Source: Microbispora sp. H11081
GTDB taxonomy: Bacteria; Actinomycetota; Actinomycetes; Streptosporangiales; Streptosporangiaceae
Direction of reading: 5' to 3'
DNA: 64,000 nt
Assembly (NCBI RefSeq): GCF_012999535.1
Contig: NZ_JABBWV010000010.1
Coordinates: 62,001-126,000, forward strand
Within the stretch, counting starts at the first letter, position 1; each line of letters opens with the position of its first letter. The position numbers and the translations under genes were made by a program. Under the pieces are notes generated by a model. That model did not search any database and was not told where the DNA came from. It worked only from the letters and a program-made list of their open reading frames with translations. Positions 1 through 11,841 of the stretch are shown here, in pieces.

Positions 1-2672
<2,672 letters not shown>

Positions 2673-2890
2673 TTTTAGTAAAGCTCCTCGCAGGTCAACC
2701 CCGGCCGATCACCGGAGTGTGAGGACGATACATACTTCCCCGCTAGCCATCGTAGGCGGTTCCAGTACCAGACACACCCACCCGCTATCGACGGAGTGCC
2801 GCGGCACAATCGCATAACTCATGGGTCAAATCCGCGCCCAGGGTTCCCCCGATGTACCGACCGCCTCCGCCATCAGGTAGAAAACGGGGT

Positions 2891-3163
2891 ATGGCACAGA
2901 GCGGACACCAGGGCAGCCACGCGGGTAGCGCCAAATCTTGGCTCGCCGTCTCCATCATCCTCATCGGCTTCACCGTCGGGGGCGTGGCGCTGACCCTCGG
3001 CCCGAGTTGGCTCTTCGTCTGGATCGGCGTGGGCATCTGCGCGGTCGGCGGGCTCCTCGCGCTCGCGTTCGACATCTTCTCGGACGTGATCGTGGACGCC
3101 CCCCGGGAGGTCTCGGTCCAGGAGCACCACTCCCCGTTCGAGCACCGGTCCATCACCTCCTGA
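2891..3163 (+). CDS. Small two-helix membrane protein, HGxxPAAW-like
   Basis: A 90-residue protein with two hydrophobic segments (roughly residues 16-38 and 41-61) and a polar C-terminus rich in acidic and His residues. The start of the first segment (SGHQGSHAGSAKSWLAV) followed by an IILIGFTVGGVAL helix resembles the short actinobacterial HGxxPAAW family, whose function is unknown. ATG at 2891 was chosen over an in-frame ATG at 2852 because it begins directly before the HQG/AKSW motif and gives the usual small size. The ribosome site is weak (AAAACGGGG). It sits alone between divergent secA and the YcaQ-type gene. The family assignment rests on pattern memory only. Confidence 0.7.
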   Translation: MAQSGHQGSHAGSAKSWLAVSIILIGFTVGGVALTLGPSWLFVWIGVGICAVGGLLALAFDIFSDVIVDAPREVSVQEHHSPFEHRSITS

Positions 3164-3226
3164 GGCCGGGCCTCGATCACGACCCAACCACCGTAGAGGT
3201 TTTGTCGGTCACGGCGTCTAGCATCT

Positions 3227-4489
3227 GTGGCTGTGACCGACCTGACCGCCGATCCGACCGCCGATACAGCCGCCGATCTGACCGCTGACGAGGCCCGCAG
3301 GATCATCCTCCGGGCCCAGGGCTTCCTCGGCGCCGCGCCCCGCGGCGGCGGCGTCTCCGGCATGCTGCGGCGCGTCGGCGCCGTCCAGCTCGACACCATC
3401 TCCGTCCTCGCCCGCTCCCACGAGCTCGTCGCGTACGCGCGCCTCGGCGCGGTCGGCCGCGCCGCGGTCGAGCGGGCCTACTGGGACGATCCCGCCCGGG
3501 CCTTCGAGTACTGGTGCCACGCCGCCTGCGTCCTGCCCATCGAGCAGTGGCCGCTGTACGCCTTCCGCCGCCGTGCCTACCGCGAGCGGCGCTTCCGCTG
3601 GCACGAGGTGCCGCCCGTGGTCGACAAGGTGCTCGAGCAGGTGCGCATGGACGGCCCGCTGACCAGCGCCGACATCGGCGGGTCCAAGAACGGTGGCCCA
3701 TGGTGGGACTGGTCGGACACCAAGATCGCCATTGAGTGGCTGCTCGACATCGGCGAGGTCGTCTGCACCCGCCGCGTCGGCTGGCGGCGCGTCTACGAAC
3801 TGGCCGAGCGGGCGGTGCCGGCGGACCTGCTCGCCCAGGACCTGTCCGACGCCGAGTGCGTTGCCCGCCTGACCGGAATCGCCGGGCGCGCGCTCGGCGT
3901 GGCCACCCGGGCCGACCTCGCCGACTTCATCCGCGTCAGGGCCGGGCACGGCGCCATGCTCGACGAGGCGCTGCTGAGCGGCGCGGCCGGCCTCGTGCCC
4001 GTGCGCGTGGCGGGCTGGCCCGCACGGCGCGGCGCGGACGCGGGCGGGCCGAACGCCTGGGCCGACCCCGCGGCGCTGGAGAGCGAGCCGCGCGGGCGGC
4101 ACCGCACCACGCTGCTGTCGCCGTTCGACTCGCTCGTCTGGGAGCGAGCGCGGGCGGAGCGCGTGTTCGGCCTCAACCACCGCCTGGAGGCCTACGTCCC
4201 GAAGGCCAAGCGGGTGCACGGCTACTTCGCGATGCCGGTGCTGGCGGGCGGGCGGATCATCGGCCGGGTCGACCCGGCCCGCGAGGGCGCCACGCTGGTC
4301 GCGCGGCAGGTCGGCGTCGAGCCGGGCGCCGGCCGTACGAGGGCCGTGGAGGGGATCAGCGACGCGCTGTGGGAGGCGGCGAGCTGGGTCGGCTGCACCG
4401 ACGTGCGGGTGGAGCGGGTCACCGCGCCGGACCTGGAGGCCACGTTGCGCGCCGCGCTGGCCCGTGGCCCTCGCCGTCCGATCAAATGA
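3227..4489 (+). CDS. Winged-helix DNA-binding protein, YcaQ/AlkX-type DNA glycosylase family (HTH_42)
   Basis: A 420-residue protein of the HTH_42 family, whose studied members (AlkZ, YcaQ/AlkX) remove bulky N-alkyl adducts or unhook interstrand crosslinks. Seen: the N-terminal region with VQLDTISVLARSHELVAYARLG, the EYWCHAACVLPIEQWPLY block, the GGSKNGGPWWDWSDTKIAIEWLLDIGEV winged-helix segment, and a C-terminal LLSPFDSLVWERARAERVFG block. The Q-L-D triplet fits the Q-hydrophobic-D signature I associate with the YcaQ/AlkX branch rather than the Q-x-Q of AlkZ. Start is GTG 3227; GTG 3233 is also possible. It ends tail to tail with the response regulator gene, and both stop codons lie in one palindrome. 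Substrate is inferred from the family. Confidence 0.88.
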   Translation: MAVTDLTADPTADTAADLTADEARRIILRAQGFLGAAPRGGGVSGMLRRVGAVQLDTISVLARSHELVAYARLGAVGRAAVERAYWDDPARAFEYWCHAACVLPIEQWPLYAFRRRAYRERRFRWHEVPPVVDKVLEQVRMDGPLTSADIGGSKNGGPWWDWSDTKIAIEWLLDIGEVVCTRRVGWRRVYELAERAVPADLLAQDLSDAECVARLTGIAGRALGVATRADLADFIRVRAGHGAMLDEALLSGAAGLVPVRVAGWPARRGADAGGPNAWADPAALESEPRGRHRTTLLSPFDSLVWERARAERVFGLNHRLEAYVPKAKRVHGYFAMPVLAGGRIIGRVDPAREGATLVARQVGVEPGAGRTRAVEGISDALWEAASWVGCTDVRVERVTAPDLEATLRAALARGPRRPIK

Positions 4490-4500
4490 TCACGTGATCA
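4487..4500. repeat. Perfect 14-bp palindrome carrying both stop codons of convergent genes
   Basis: TGATCACGTGATCA reads the same on both strands. Its first three bases are the stop of the YcaQ-type gene on the plus strand and its last three are the stop of the response-regulator gene on the minus strand. It has no loop or U tract, so it is not a classical terminator. Confidence 0.9.
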
Positions 4501-5202
4501 GGTGATCTCCAGCAGCCGCTCGCGCACTGCGTAGACCACGGCCTCCATGCGCGAGTGGAGCTGGAGCTTCTCCAGGATGTTGCGCACGTGGTTCTTGACC
4601 GTGTTCTCGGAGATGAACAGCTCCTTGGCGATCTCGCGGTTGTTCATGCCCTTCGCGACGAGGCGCAGGACCTCCATCTCGCGCTCGGTCAGCCGGGGGA
4701 CGGGGAGCTGCGGGGGCCGCTCGGCCTCCTTGCGGCTCATGTTCGCGAACTCGCTGATCAACTTGGCCGCCATGGCGGGGTTGATGAGCGACTGGCCCTC
4801 GTGGACGCCGCGCACGGCGTCGGGCACCTCGTCGATCTGGACGTCCTTGAGCAGGTATCCGGTGGCACCCGCCTTGATCGCCTCGAAGAGGTCCTCCTCC
4901 TCGTCGCTGACCGTCAGCATCACGATCCGGGTGCTCGGCACCGATTCCTTGATCTTCCGGGTCGCCCCGATGCCGTCCAGCCGCGGCATCCGGACGTCCA
5001 TCAGGACCACGTCCGGCATCAGCCGGTCCGCGAGTTCGACCGCCTCCTGGCCGTCGTTCGCCTCACCTATCACCTCGATGTCCGCCTCCGCGGCCAGCGC
5101 GAGCTCCAGGCTGCGGCGGATCAGCGCGTGATCGTCGACGATCAGCACACGGATCGGCTCGCTTCGACCGGCCGCTCGTGGGGCCTCGTCGGGTCGGGTC
5201 AC
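4498..5202 (-). CDS. Orphan NarL/LuxR-family response regulator
   Basis: A 234-residue two-domain regulator. The N-terminal receiver has the acidic pocket VDDH, the phosphoacceptor Asp69 in VLMDVRMP, the Thr of VMLT and the Lys of YLLKDV. The C-terminal LuxR-type helix-turn-helix contains [22 protein letters not shown] and [19 protein letters not shown] at 5202 is preferred over the longer frame from 5244 because AAGGAGG lies 5 bases upstream of it. No sensor kinase lies next to it. In Streptomyces a similar regulator sits at this same place between secA and hpf. It is followed by hpf on the same strand with its own terminator between. Target genes cannot be read from the sequence. Confidence 0.93.
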   Translation of the reverse strand: MTRPDEAPRAAGRSEPIRVLIVDDHALIRRSLELALAAEADIEVIGEANDGQEAVELADRLMPDVVLMDVRMPRLDGIGATRKIKESVPSTRIVMLTVSDEEEDLFEAIKAGATGYLLKDVQIDEVPDAVRGVHEGQSLINPAMAAKLISEFANMSRKEAERPPQLPVPRLTEREMEVLRLVAKGMNNREIAKELFISENTVKNHVRNILEKLQLHSRMEAVVYAVRERLLEIT

Positions 5203-5323
5203 GGAACCTCCTTGCGGGGGCCAAGGACGCTGGACCGCCATCATTACACGGCTGTCAGGGTAGTTAGGGATCTTGCCGCGCCTGTCCGTCCGTCTCCGCC
5301 CGGTTTCTGCCCGGATGTGCGGA

Positions 5324-5351
5324 GCCCCGGCCCAGGTGTCCGGGCCGGGGC
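5324..5351 (-). terminator. Hairpin terminator after hpf
   Basis: Perfect 10-bp arms GCCCCGGCCC (5324-5333) and GGGCCGGGGC (5342-5351) enclose an 8-base loop, 12 bases beyond the hpf stop codon. There is no strong U tract, as is common in high-GC actinomycetes. Confidence 0.75.
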
Positions 5352-5363
5352 GCCTCGCGGAGG

Positions 5364-6032
5364 CTAGCTCTCGACGAGCCTGAGGACTCCGTAGTCGTAA
5401 CCGCGCCGGCGGTAGACGACGCTCGGCTGGCCGCCCTCCTTGTCGCGGAAGAGGTAGAAGTCGTGCCCCACCAGCTCCATCTCCAGGAGCGCCTGGTCGA
5501 TCGTCATGGGATCGGCCTTGTGGAACTTCTCGCGTACGATCAGCGGTCCTTCGCCGTCCATCTCGATGGGCACGATGGGTTCGGAGGTCGCGCCGCGCTC
5601 CGCGGCGATCTCCTCCGAAATCTCCGCGACCGGCCCCGGCTCCGGTTCTGTCCGGAGAGTCTGGATCTCCCCCCCGACCTCCGCCACCGCGGTGTACGAG
5701 GCGACCGAGCGGGGCTGGTTCTTCCCATGATGGATCTTGCGGCGGTCGGCGAGGCGCCTCAGCCGCTCCTCCAGCTTGCCGATGGCGATGTCCAGCGCGG
5801 AGAACCGGTCGTCCGCGCAGGCCTCCGCGCGGATTGCGGGGCCCCGTGAGTGGATCGTCAGCTCCACCCGTTCACGTTGCCCGCTCTGCCGGTGGTTCGG
5901 CTCCTTTGAGACCTCTACGTCGATTTGGATCAGCTTGTTGTTGAGCTTCTGGATCCTGGCCAGCTTGGACGTCACTTGATCGCGGAAGCGGTCACCCACA
6001 GTGGTGTGCCGTCCCTTGACGATGATTTCCAC
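5364..6032 (-). CDS. hpf: Ribosome hibernation-promoting factor, long form
   Basis: A 222-residue long-form HPF, which binds the 30S subunit and pairs ribosomes into inactive 100S dimers in stationary phase or stress. Residues 1-105 form the S30AE/YfiA-type domain ([53 protein letters not shown]). A linker of about 60 residues follows, then the dimerising C-terminal domain ([50 protein letters not shown]). GTG at 6032 was chosen because AAGGGGGGC lies just upstream and the protein then begins at the conserved first strand. It has a long upstream region of its own, so it is probably a separate transcription unit from the comF-like gene. Confidence 0.96.
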   Translation of the reverse strand: MEIIVKGRHTTVGDRFRDQVTSKLARIQKLNNKLIQIDVEVSKEPNHRQSGQRERVELTIHSRGPAIRAEACADDRFSALDIAIGKLEERLRRLADRRKIHHGKNQPRSVASYTAVAEVGGEIQTLRTEPEPGPVAEISEEIAAERGATSEPIVPIEMDGEGPLIVREKFHKADPMTIDQALLEMELVGHDFYLFRDKEGGQPSVVYRRRGYDYGVLRLVES

Positions 6033-6559
6033 GCAAAGCCCCCCTTCGCACATCGACGGTGGTGCACGCGATCCTTGGACACCCGTCCGGCCGACCTGGT
6101 CTTCGTCCCCACATCCGCCTGCTGAGAGATTCGCAGCTCAATCGCCACTACTACCCTTCTCCTCTGGTCGGGGGACATCTGGACCCCCGGGAGGGCAGGA
6201 CTTACCCCTAAGCCGCACCGTGATCGGTCGACCAAGAGTCGCCTTACGTGGGCCGTTTCGCCTGCGGCTGGCATCGGCTAACCAGGCCTGATCCCACGAG
6301 GGAGTCGGCCCGGCGCAACCACGGACCCGGACGGGTGCCATGTCTGAACGCTAGTCGCTGCCGCTGCGAATGTCAGCCAGGAGATCAGCTAAACGATCAC
6401 TTTGCGTGATACGGGTTGCCGTCTCGCTGATGGAAAATTCGCGGTCATGTTCTGGGAATCCCCGCCGACGCGGCGTCCACACCTGGTTTCAGCAGGAAAG
6501 TCGTCGTGAAGCGGCCGGAAGCCGATCCACCGCTATGCACCCCGAGCTTGCGGGAGTCT
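6033..6559. other. Intergenic region upstream of hpf
   Basis: About 530 bases between the hpf start and the stop of the ComF-like gene. I see no convincing gene. It is less GC-rich around 6370-6450 and holds a short inverted repeat ATCAC-TTTGC-GTGAT (6396-6410). It presumably carries the hpf promoter, but no clear -35/-10 pair stands out. Confidence 0.5.
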
Positions 6560-7282
6560 TTACTTTCCGTGACTTTCTCCGGTCCGGCGTCTCCGGCGTG
6601 TCGCGGCGACCGTCACCGCCACCGCGGGCTCCGTTCCCGCCGCGCGCAGCGCCCTGGCCGCCTCCGCCAACGTCGTCCCGGTCGTCACGACGTCGTCCAC
6701 CAGGACCACGGCGACGGCCCCTGTACGGCGTCCGGAGCGCCGCAGCCGCGCCGCCGCGCCCGGCAGGACCTCGAAGGCCCCGGACAGGTTGACGGCCCGC
6801 TCCGCCGATCCCAGCCCCGCCTGGTCGGCCACGCGCCTGCCCTGGCGGAGCAGGGGCACCGACTCGGCGGGGCGGCCCCTCCCGCACAGGTCGCGGGCGG
6901 CCGCCGCGGCGAGGGCCCGCACGGGGTCGTGCCCACGGCGGCGGGAGGCGGCCCTGGCGCTCGGCACGGGCACCAGCCACAACTCGCGGTCCGCTCCCGC
7001 GCCCGCCGCCCAGGTGGCCACGCAGGCGCTCAGCGACGCGGCCAGGGCCGGCACCAGGGCCGTACGGCCGCGTTCCTTGTGGGCGAGGATCATCCGGCGG
7101 GCCGCTCCGTCGTAGGCGGTGGCCGACCAGCAGTCGGGCAGGCCGGCGGGCGGCGGGTCCGGCGGCCTGGGACCCGGTTCCCGCAGCAACCCGGCCGTGC
7201 AGGACGGGCAGGCCATCGCGCCCGGCGCGCCGCATCCGGCGCATCGGGGCGGGAGGATCAGGTCGAGCAGGGCCGCCGGCAC
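6560..7282 (-). CDS. ComF-family phosphoribosyltransferase
   Basis: A 240-residue member of the ComF/GntX family. Near the N-terminus is a four-cysteine zinc-ribbon-like motif (CAGCGAPGAMACPSC, residues 14-28). Near the C-terminus is the type I phosphoribosyltransferase PRPP loop in VVLVDDVVTTGTTL, with acidic pair DD followed by TTGTT. Between them are the usual HKERGRTAL and SRRRGHDPV blocks. Start is GTG 7282. In Gram-positive bacteria ComF relates to DNA uptake, but in actinomycetes the role is undefined and no other competence gene is nearby. It lies 74 bases downstream of lpqB on the same strand, an arrangement kept in Streptomyces. Confidence 0.92.
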   Translation of the reverse strand: MPAALLDLILPPRCAGCGAPGAMACPSCTAGLLREPGPRPPDPPPAGLPDCWSATAYDGAARRMILAHKERGRTALVPALAASLSACVATWAAGAGADRELWLVPVPSARAASRRRGHDPVRALAAAAARDLCGRGRPAESVPLLRQGRRVADQAGLGSAERAVNLSGAFEVLPGAAARLRRSGRRTGAVAVVLVDDVVTTGTTLAEAARALRAAGTEPAVAVTVAATRRRRRTGESHGK

Positions 7283-7356
7283 GTCGCCAGCATGCCGCCC
7301 GCCACCGACAATCCCGCCACCGACAATCCCGCTCGGGCGAGCACGCCCGGGGCGGC

Positions 7357-9123
7357 TCAGCCGAGCGGGTAGACGGGGTTGGTGGCACCGTCATGGGCGC
7401 GCGGCGTCCAGACGTGCTTGTCCATGCTGTAGGTGAGCACCTGGCCGTCGTCGGCCGCGGCGAGGATATGGTCGGGGGCCGCGGCGACCGACTTGACCTT
7501 CGAGTCGAGCTTGATGGGCCCGTCGGCAGGGACGACGCCCTCCATCACCGACCACTTGACCAGTTCCTGGCCGCTCCTGCCCTCGGACAGCACGAGCAGG
7601 TCGGCGGCGTCCAGCCACGCGATGTCCTTGATCTTCTGCGCGTCCCTCGGCTCGATGAGCGTGCGCACGGACTCGATCCGGGTCTGCTCGCCGTTGCGGA
7701 CGATCGTGCCGATCTTCACGGAGGTGCCGAGGCCGTCGTCGACGATCACCGCGACGCGGGCGCCGTCCCGGGAGACCCGCAACCTGACGATCCGCCCGTA
7801 CGACAGGTCGTCGTTGGTCTCCACAGGGCGGGCCCTGCCGTTGTCCGCCACCCAGATCCGGCTCTCGTGGGTGCTGACCCGCTCCGCCGCCCAGAGGGTC
7901 CCGTAACGATCCCAGGAGGGCGGGCTCATGTCCCCGCCCGCGATCCACCGCTGCCACTGGCTGCCCGGGGTCATCGTGGCGGCGTAGACGCCGTCGCCGT
8001 TGACCAGGGCCGCCACGAGGGGCGGGAACTCGCCCGGGTTGGAGACGGCCGGCTGGGAGAACTTCCCCGCCTGCTCCCCGGCCGCGCCGGCCACCGGCGT
8101 GCCGTCGCCCTTCTCCCTGAACTGCAGCAGCCTGCCGCCCTGCATGTAGTACGCCTGTACGGAGCCGGTGAGCACGTTCGGGTCGTAGCGTGCGTAGTCG
8201 GCCGGCCGGAAGCGCATCCCGGAACCGCCGTTCACGCGGATCTCGACGGTCCGGCCGGTGACCAGTTCGCCGAGCGTCCAGACGAGCTGGGCCTTCAGCG
8301 CGTCGAGGCGCTCGGCGGGCACGGAATCAAGCTCCGCGGAGAAGTCGAGCACGACCGTGTCGCCCTCGACCGTGATGCGGTTCAGCCGGGTTCCCGGCGG
8401 GAACGCGCTGCTGACCGCGTTCCTGACCGACGAGGTCGGCCCGGCGAGCAGGCGGCGGACCAGCGTCTCCGGCACGCCCCTGCCTGGTTCGACGGGCGCC
8501 CACACACGGTCGGCCACGAGGCCGGCCGCCCCGCCGGCCGGCGGGTAGTACAGGTCCACCTTCCGGTACGCGCGCCACAGATCGTCGTACGACAGCAGGC
8601 GCGCGTCGGGCGGCACGTCGATCCGCCACTCGCCGTCCTGCTTGGTCAGCGAGAACGGCTCGACGAAGTTGCCCGCGGCCGGGGTGGACCTGCCCTCCTC
8701 GTCGATCGTGGCGACCGCCGTGCCCTTCATCGTCACGGTCGTCCGCGTGATCTCCCTGAGGTCCTGCGTGTTGTCCGACTCGATCTTGCCCTCGAAGATC
8801 CGGGTCTGCCGCCACGGGTTCCAGACCTTGGCCGCGCCGGGGGTGAGGTACTGCCTGGCGATGCTCAGCTGCCGGTCGTCGAAGGCCGCCATGGCCGCCT
8901 GGAAACCCCTGACGATGTCCTCGGGCGGAGCGCCCTTCTTCGGCCCGGTCGCGATGAGCCGCACGTACGGCTGGCTCAGCGTGTCCTTGCCGTGGTCCTC
9001 CTGGGCCGCCCTCGGGCTGCCGCTCGTGGGCACGGTGGCGCACCCCGCCCCACCGGTGACCAGGACGATCGCCGCGCCCGCGACGACGGTGAGACGGCGG
9101 GCGCCGATGCGCTCACTCAGCAT
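7357..9123 (-). CDS. lpqB: Lipoprotein LpqB, MtrAB accessory
   Basis: A 588-residue lipoprotein anchored outside the membrane. The signal peptide ends in a lipobox (VTGGAGC, Cys about residue 28). The middle has the GerMN-type segment around residues 190-320 (VDLYYPP, ETLVRRLLAGP, SAFPPGTRLNRITVEGDTVVLDFS). The C-terminal half is a beta-propeller-like region (DMSPPSWDRYGTLWAAERVSTHESRIWV). In mycobacteria LpqB binds the extracellular part of MtrB and tunes MtrA phosphorylation. The start overlaps the mtrB stop by 11 bases, so translation is likely coupled within the mtrA-mtrB-lpqB operon. Confidence 0.96.
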   Translation of the reverse strand: MLSERIGARRLTVVAGAAIVLVTGGAGCATVPTSGSPRAAQEDHGKDTLSQPYVRLIATGPKKGAPPEDIVRGFQAAMAAFDDRQLSIARQYLTPGAAKVWNPWRQTRIFEGKIESDNTQDLREITRTTVTMKGTAVATIDEEGRSTPAAGNFVEPFSLTKQDGEWRIDVPPDARLLSYDDLWRAYRKVDLYYPPAGGAAGLVADRVWAPVEPGRGVPETLVRRLLAGPTSSVRNAVSSAFPPGTRLNRITVEGDTVVLDFSAELDSVPAERLDALKAQLVWTLGELVTGRTVEIRVNGGSGMRFRPADYARYDPNVLTGSVQAYYMQGGRLLQFREKGDGTPVAGAAGEQAGKFSQPAVSNPGEFPPLVAALVNGDGVYAATMTPGSQWQRWIAGGDMSPPSWDRYGTLWAAERVSTHESRIWVADNGRARPVETNDDLSYGRIVRLRVSRDGARVAVIVDDGLGTSVKIGTIVRNGEQTRIESVRTLIEPRDAQKIKDIAWLDAADLLVLSEGRSGQELVKWSVMEGVVPADGPIKLDSKVKSVAAAPDHILAAADDGQVLTYSMDKHVWTPRAHDGATNPVYPLG

Positions 9124-10861
9124 CGAAGGCCCCCGCCTCCGCGTTCTCCCGCACCCTCGGCGCAGCCTCGGGCGCGGGGCCGATGGCCGGGGTCAGGACC
9201 GGCGTGGCGTGACCGCGCCACGTGCGCCGCATCTCGACCTCCGGCGGCACGAGCGGGAGCGGCGACCCGCGCAGCGGTGCGCCCGCGACGCGCGGCAGCG
9301 ACAGGCGGAACTGGCTGCCCTCCCCGGGAACGCCCCACGCCTGGAGCCACCCTCCGTGCAGCATGGCGTCCTCCCGCGAGATCGCGAGGCCGAGGCCGGT
9401 GCCGCCGATGGTCCTGGCGCGGGAGGGGTCGCCCCGCCAGAAGCGGTCGAACACCATCGTCTCCTCGCCCTGCTTCAGGCCGACCCCGTGGTCGCGTACG
9501 GCCACGGCCACGGCGTCGCGGTCGGCGCCGAGCGTCACGACGATGTCCTTGCCCTCGCCGTGCTCGATAGCGTTGAAGAGCAGGTTGCGCAGGATGCGCT
9601 CGACCCTGCGGCTGTCCACCTCGGCCATGCACGGCTCGTTGGGCAGGCGCAGCTCGAACCGGGTGGCCTGCCGCTCGGCGAGCGTCTCGGAGTCGCCGAC
9701 CGCGCGCATGACCACGTCACGCATGTCGACGGGCTCCAGGTCGAGGGTGGCCGCCCCCGCGTCGTACCGGCTGATCTCCAGCAGGTCGGCGAGCATCGAC
9801 TCGAAGCGTTCGAGCTGGTTCTGCATCAGCTCGGCGGCCCGTGCGGAGGCTGGGTCGAAGTCGTCGCGGCCCTCGTACAGCAGGTCGGCGGCCATGCGGA
9901 CGGTCGTCAGCGGCGTGCGCAGCTCGTGGGAGACGTCGGAGACGAACTGCCGCTGCACCTGCGAGAGCTCCTCCAACTGGTGGATCTTCAGCGCGAGGTT
10001 GGACGCCATCTCGTTGAACGAGGTCGCCAGCCGGGCGAGGTCGTCCTCGCCGCGCACCTTGAGCCGCTCCTCCAGGCGGCCCGCGGCGAGCCGCTCCGCG
10101 GCCTGGCGGGCGAGCCGTACGGGCGTCACCACCTGCCGGGTGACCAGCGAGGCGACGCCGGCGAGCAGCAGCACGAGCGCGGCTCCCGCGCCGAAGACCA
10201 TCTGCTGCACCGCGAGGAGCGTCTTCTCCTCGTCGCCGAGCGGGAAGACGTGGTAGATCTCGTACGCGCCGTTCACGCGGGCGCCGACCACCATGCCGCT
10301 CTCGGGCTGCTTGGCGCCGATGTAGCGGATGGTCGCGAACGCCTTCCAGAGCGACTGCTCCTCGCTGCTCTGGACCTTCGCGCGCAGGGAGGCCGGGATG
10401 CTCGACCAGTCGACCTGGCCGGACGCCCGGCCCTCGCCGACCGAGACCTCGTTGAAGATGACGACGTCGTAGCGCCCGCCGGAGCGGTCGGTCAGGGCCT
10501 TGGCCGCCGCGTCGACGGGGTTGACCGTCTGCCCCTGGGCCGTGGCGTCCTGGGCGATGTCGGTCACGTCCGCGGGCTGCGTGAGGTAGCCGCTGGCGGT
10601 CGCGACGTTCGCCCGGGACTCCTCGACCGCGGCCACCTCGCTGGAGGTCAGCACCGAGGCGCTGATCGACTGGTAGAGGAAGACGCCGAGCACGGCCACG
10701 ACCGCCATCGACAGCACGAGCGTGCTGGTGACGACTCGCAGTTGGAGCGAGCGCCGCCAGACACGCCGCAACCGGCCTCCGTAGCGGCGCGCGCGTCTGC
10801 GGACCCCGCGGGCGATCTGGCCCGGGGTCCTGCGACGGCTCTTCCGCGCGGAGACCGGCAT
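9113..10861 (-). CDS. mtrB: Sensor histidine kinase MtrB
   Basis: A 582-residue membrane kinase. Two membrane helices (about residues 45-65 and 215-240) flank an extracellular sensor region. A HAMP domain follows (RQVVTPVRLARQAAERLAAGRLEERL), then the HisKA box VSDVSHELRTPLTTVR with the phosphorylated His near residue 309. The ATPase domain has N box LLFNAIEHG, G1 DHGVGL and G2 GTGLGLAISRE. It partners MtrA, encoded immediately upstream, in control of cell wall, division and osmotic responses. Gap to mtrA is about 18 bases. The N-terminus is strongly basic (RKSRRRTPGQIARGVRRRARR). Confidence 0.97.
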   Translation of the reverse strand: MPVSARKSRRRTPGQIARGVRRRARRYGGRLRRVWRRSLQLRVVTSTLVLSMAVVAVLGVFLYQSISASVLTSSEVAAVEESRANVATASGYLTQPADVTDIAQDATAQGQTVNPVDAAAKALTDRSGGRYDVVIFNEVSVGEGRASGQVDWSSIPASLRAKVQSSEEQSLWKAFATIRYIGAKQPESGMVVGARVNGAYEIYHVFPLGDEEKTLLAVQQMVFGAGAALVLLLAGVASLVTRQVVTPVRLARQAAERLAAGRLEERLKVRGEDDLARLATSFNEMASNLALKIHQLEELSQVQRQFVSDVSHELRTPLTTVRMAADLLYEGRDDFDPASARAAELMQNQLERFESMLADLLEISRYDAGAATLDLEPVDMRDVVMRAVGDSETLAERQATRFELRLPNEPCMAEVDSRRVERILRNLLFNAIEHGEGKDIVVTLGADRDAVAVAVRDHGVGLKQGEETMVFDRFWRGDPSRARTIGGTGLGLAISREDAMLHGGWLQAWGVPGEGSQFRLSLPRVAGAPLRGSPLPLVPPEVEMRRTWRGHATPVLTPAIGPAPEAAPRVRENAEAGAFDAE

Positions 10862-10879
10862 GGCGACGACGGCCGGGGC

Positions 10880-11557
10880 CTAGGCCGGGCCGGCCTTGTA
10901 GCCCACGCCACGGACCGTGACGACGATCTCCGGGTGCTCCGGGTCCTTCTCGATCTTCGCGCGCAGGCGCTGGACGTGCACGTTCACCAGCCGGGTGTCC
11001 GCGGCGTGCCGGTAGCCCCAGACCTGCTCAAGCAGCACCTCGCGGGTGAAGACCTGCCGGGGCTTGCGGGCCAGCGCGACCAGCAGGTCGAACTCGAGCG
11101 GCGTGAGGTTGATGGTCTCCTCGCCGCGCTTGACCGAGTGGCCGGCCACGTCGATGGTGATGTCGCCGATCTGCAGGATCTCGGGCGTCGGCTCGTCGGT
11201 GCGGCGCAGGCGGGCGCGCACGCGGGCGACGAGCTCCTTGGGCTTGAACGGCTTGACGATGTAGTCGTCCGCGCCGGATTCCAGGCCGAGCACGACGTCG
11301 ATGGTGTCGCTCTTGGCCGTGAGCATCACGATCGGCACGCCGGACTCCGCGCGGATTCTGCGGCAGACGTCGATGCCGTCGGCGCCGGGGAGCATCAGGT
11401 CGAGCAGGACGAGGTCCGGCCGGGTGTCCCTGAAGGCGTCGAGCGCCTTGTCGCCATCTGATACGAACGACGGTTCAAAACCCTCCCCGCGCAAAACGAT
11501 GCCGAGCATCTCGGCGAGAGCGGCGTCGTCGTCGACGACCAGCACGCGTCCTTTCAT
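10880..11557 (-). CDS. mtrA: Response regulator MtrA (OmpR/PhoB family)
   Basis: A 225-residue DNA-binding regulator, essential in mycobacteria and a developmental and antibiotic regulator in Streptomyces. The receiver has VDDD, phosphoacceptor Asp53 in LVLLDLMLPGADG, the Thr/Ala of MLTAKSD and Lys in DDYIVKPFKPKEL. The C-terminal winged helix has LTPLEFDLLVALARKPRQVFTREVLLEQVWGY and the recognition helix RLVNVHVQRLRAKIEKDPEHP. First gene of the mtrA-mtrB-lpqB operon; the promoter should lie between 11558 and about 11700, but I could not define it or a clear MtrA autoregulatory site. Confidence 0.97.
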   Translation of the reverse strand: MKGRVLVVDDDAALAEMLGIVLRGEGFEPSFVSDGDKALDAFRDTRPDLVLLDLMLPGADGIDVCRRIRAESGVPIVMLTAKSDTIDVVLGLESGADDYIVKPFKPKELVARVRARLRRTDEPTPEILQIGDITIDVAGHSVKRGEETINLTPLEFDLLVALARKPRQVFTREVLLEQVWGYRHAADTRLVNVHVQRLRAKIEKDPEHPEIVVTVRGVGYKAGPA

Positions 11558-11841
11558 GGCCCCTCATTCGTACGCGGATGGGAGATTTGGGCGTTTGTCA
11601 CAGGTTTCCCCCGCAGGCTACCGGTGGCCGCCGCTTGGGTGTTACACGACCATGACAGAGGATGGAGTTTAGGCGCAGCAAACGTGGCGCGCGATTATCT
11701 GACCAGATGCGGTCACACCGGCGGGAATCCCGTGGTGCGGTCACGTTCCAAGTGTGCTCCCGCACCCCCCGTCTCGGCCATCCCCCAAGAGCCTGGCGTA
11801 CGATCGCGCGGCCGGCCCGTACATCATGCCAGGATTGGGAC

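Noticed and set aside
5972-6274. 100-codon open frame upstream of and overlapping hpf
   Set aside because: An internal GTG with a fair ribosome site exists, but the frame overlaps the hpf start, shows no coding-like features and no recognisable sequence.
11558-11700. MtrA autoregulatory site
   Set aside because: A GTCAC-like word is present near 11597, but no paired repeat of the MtrA type could be defined.
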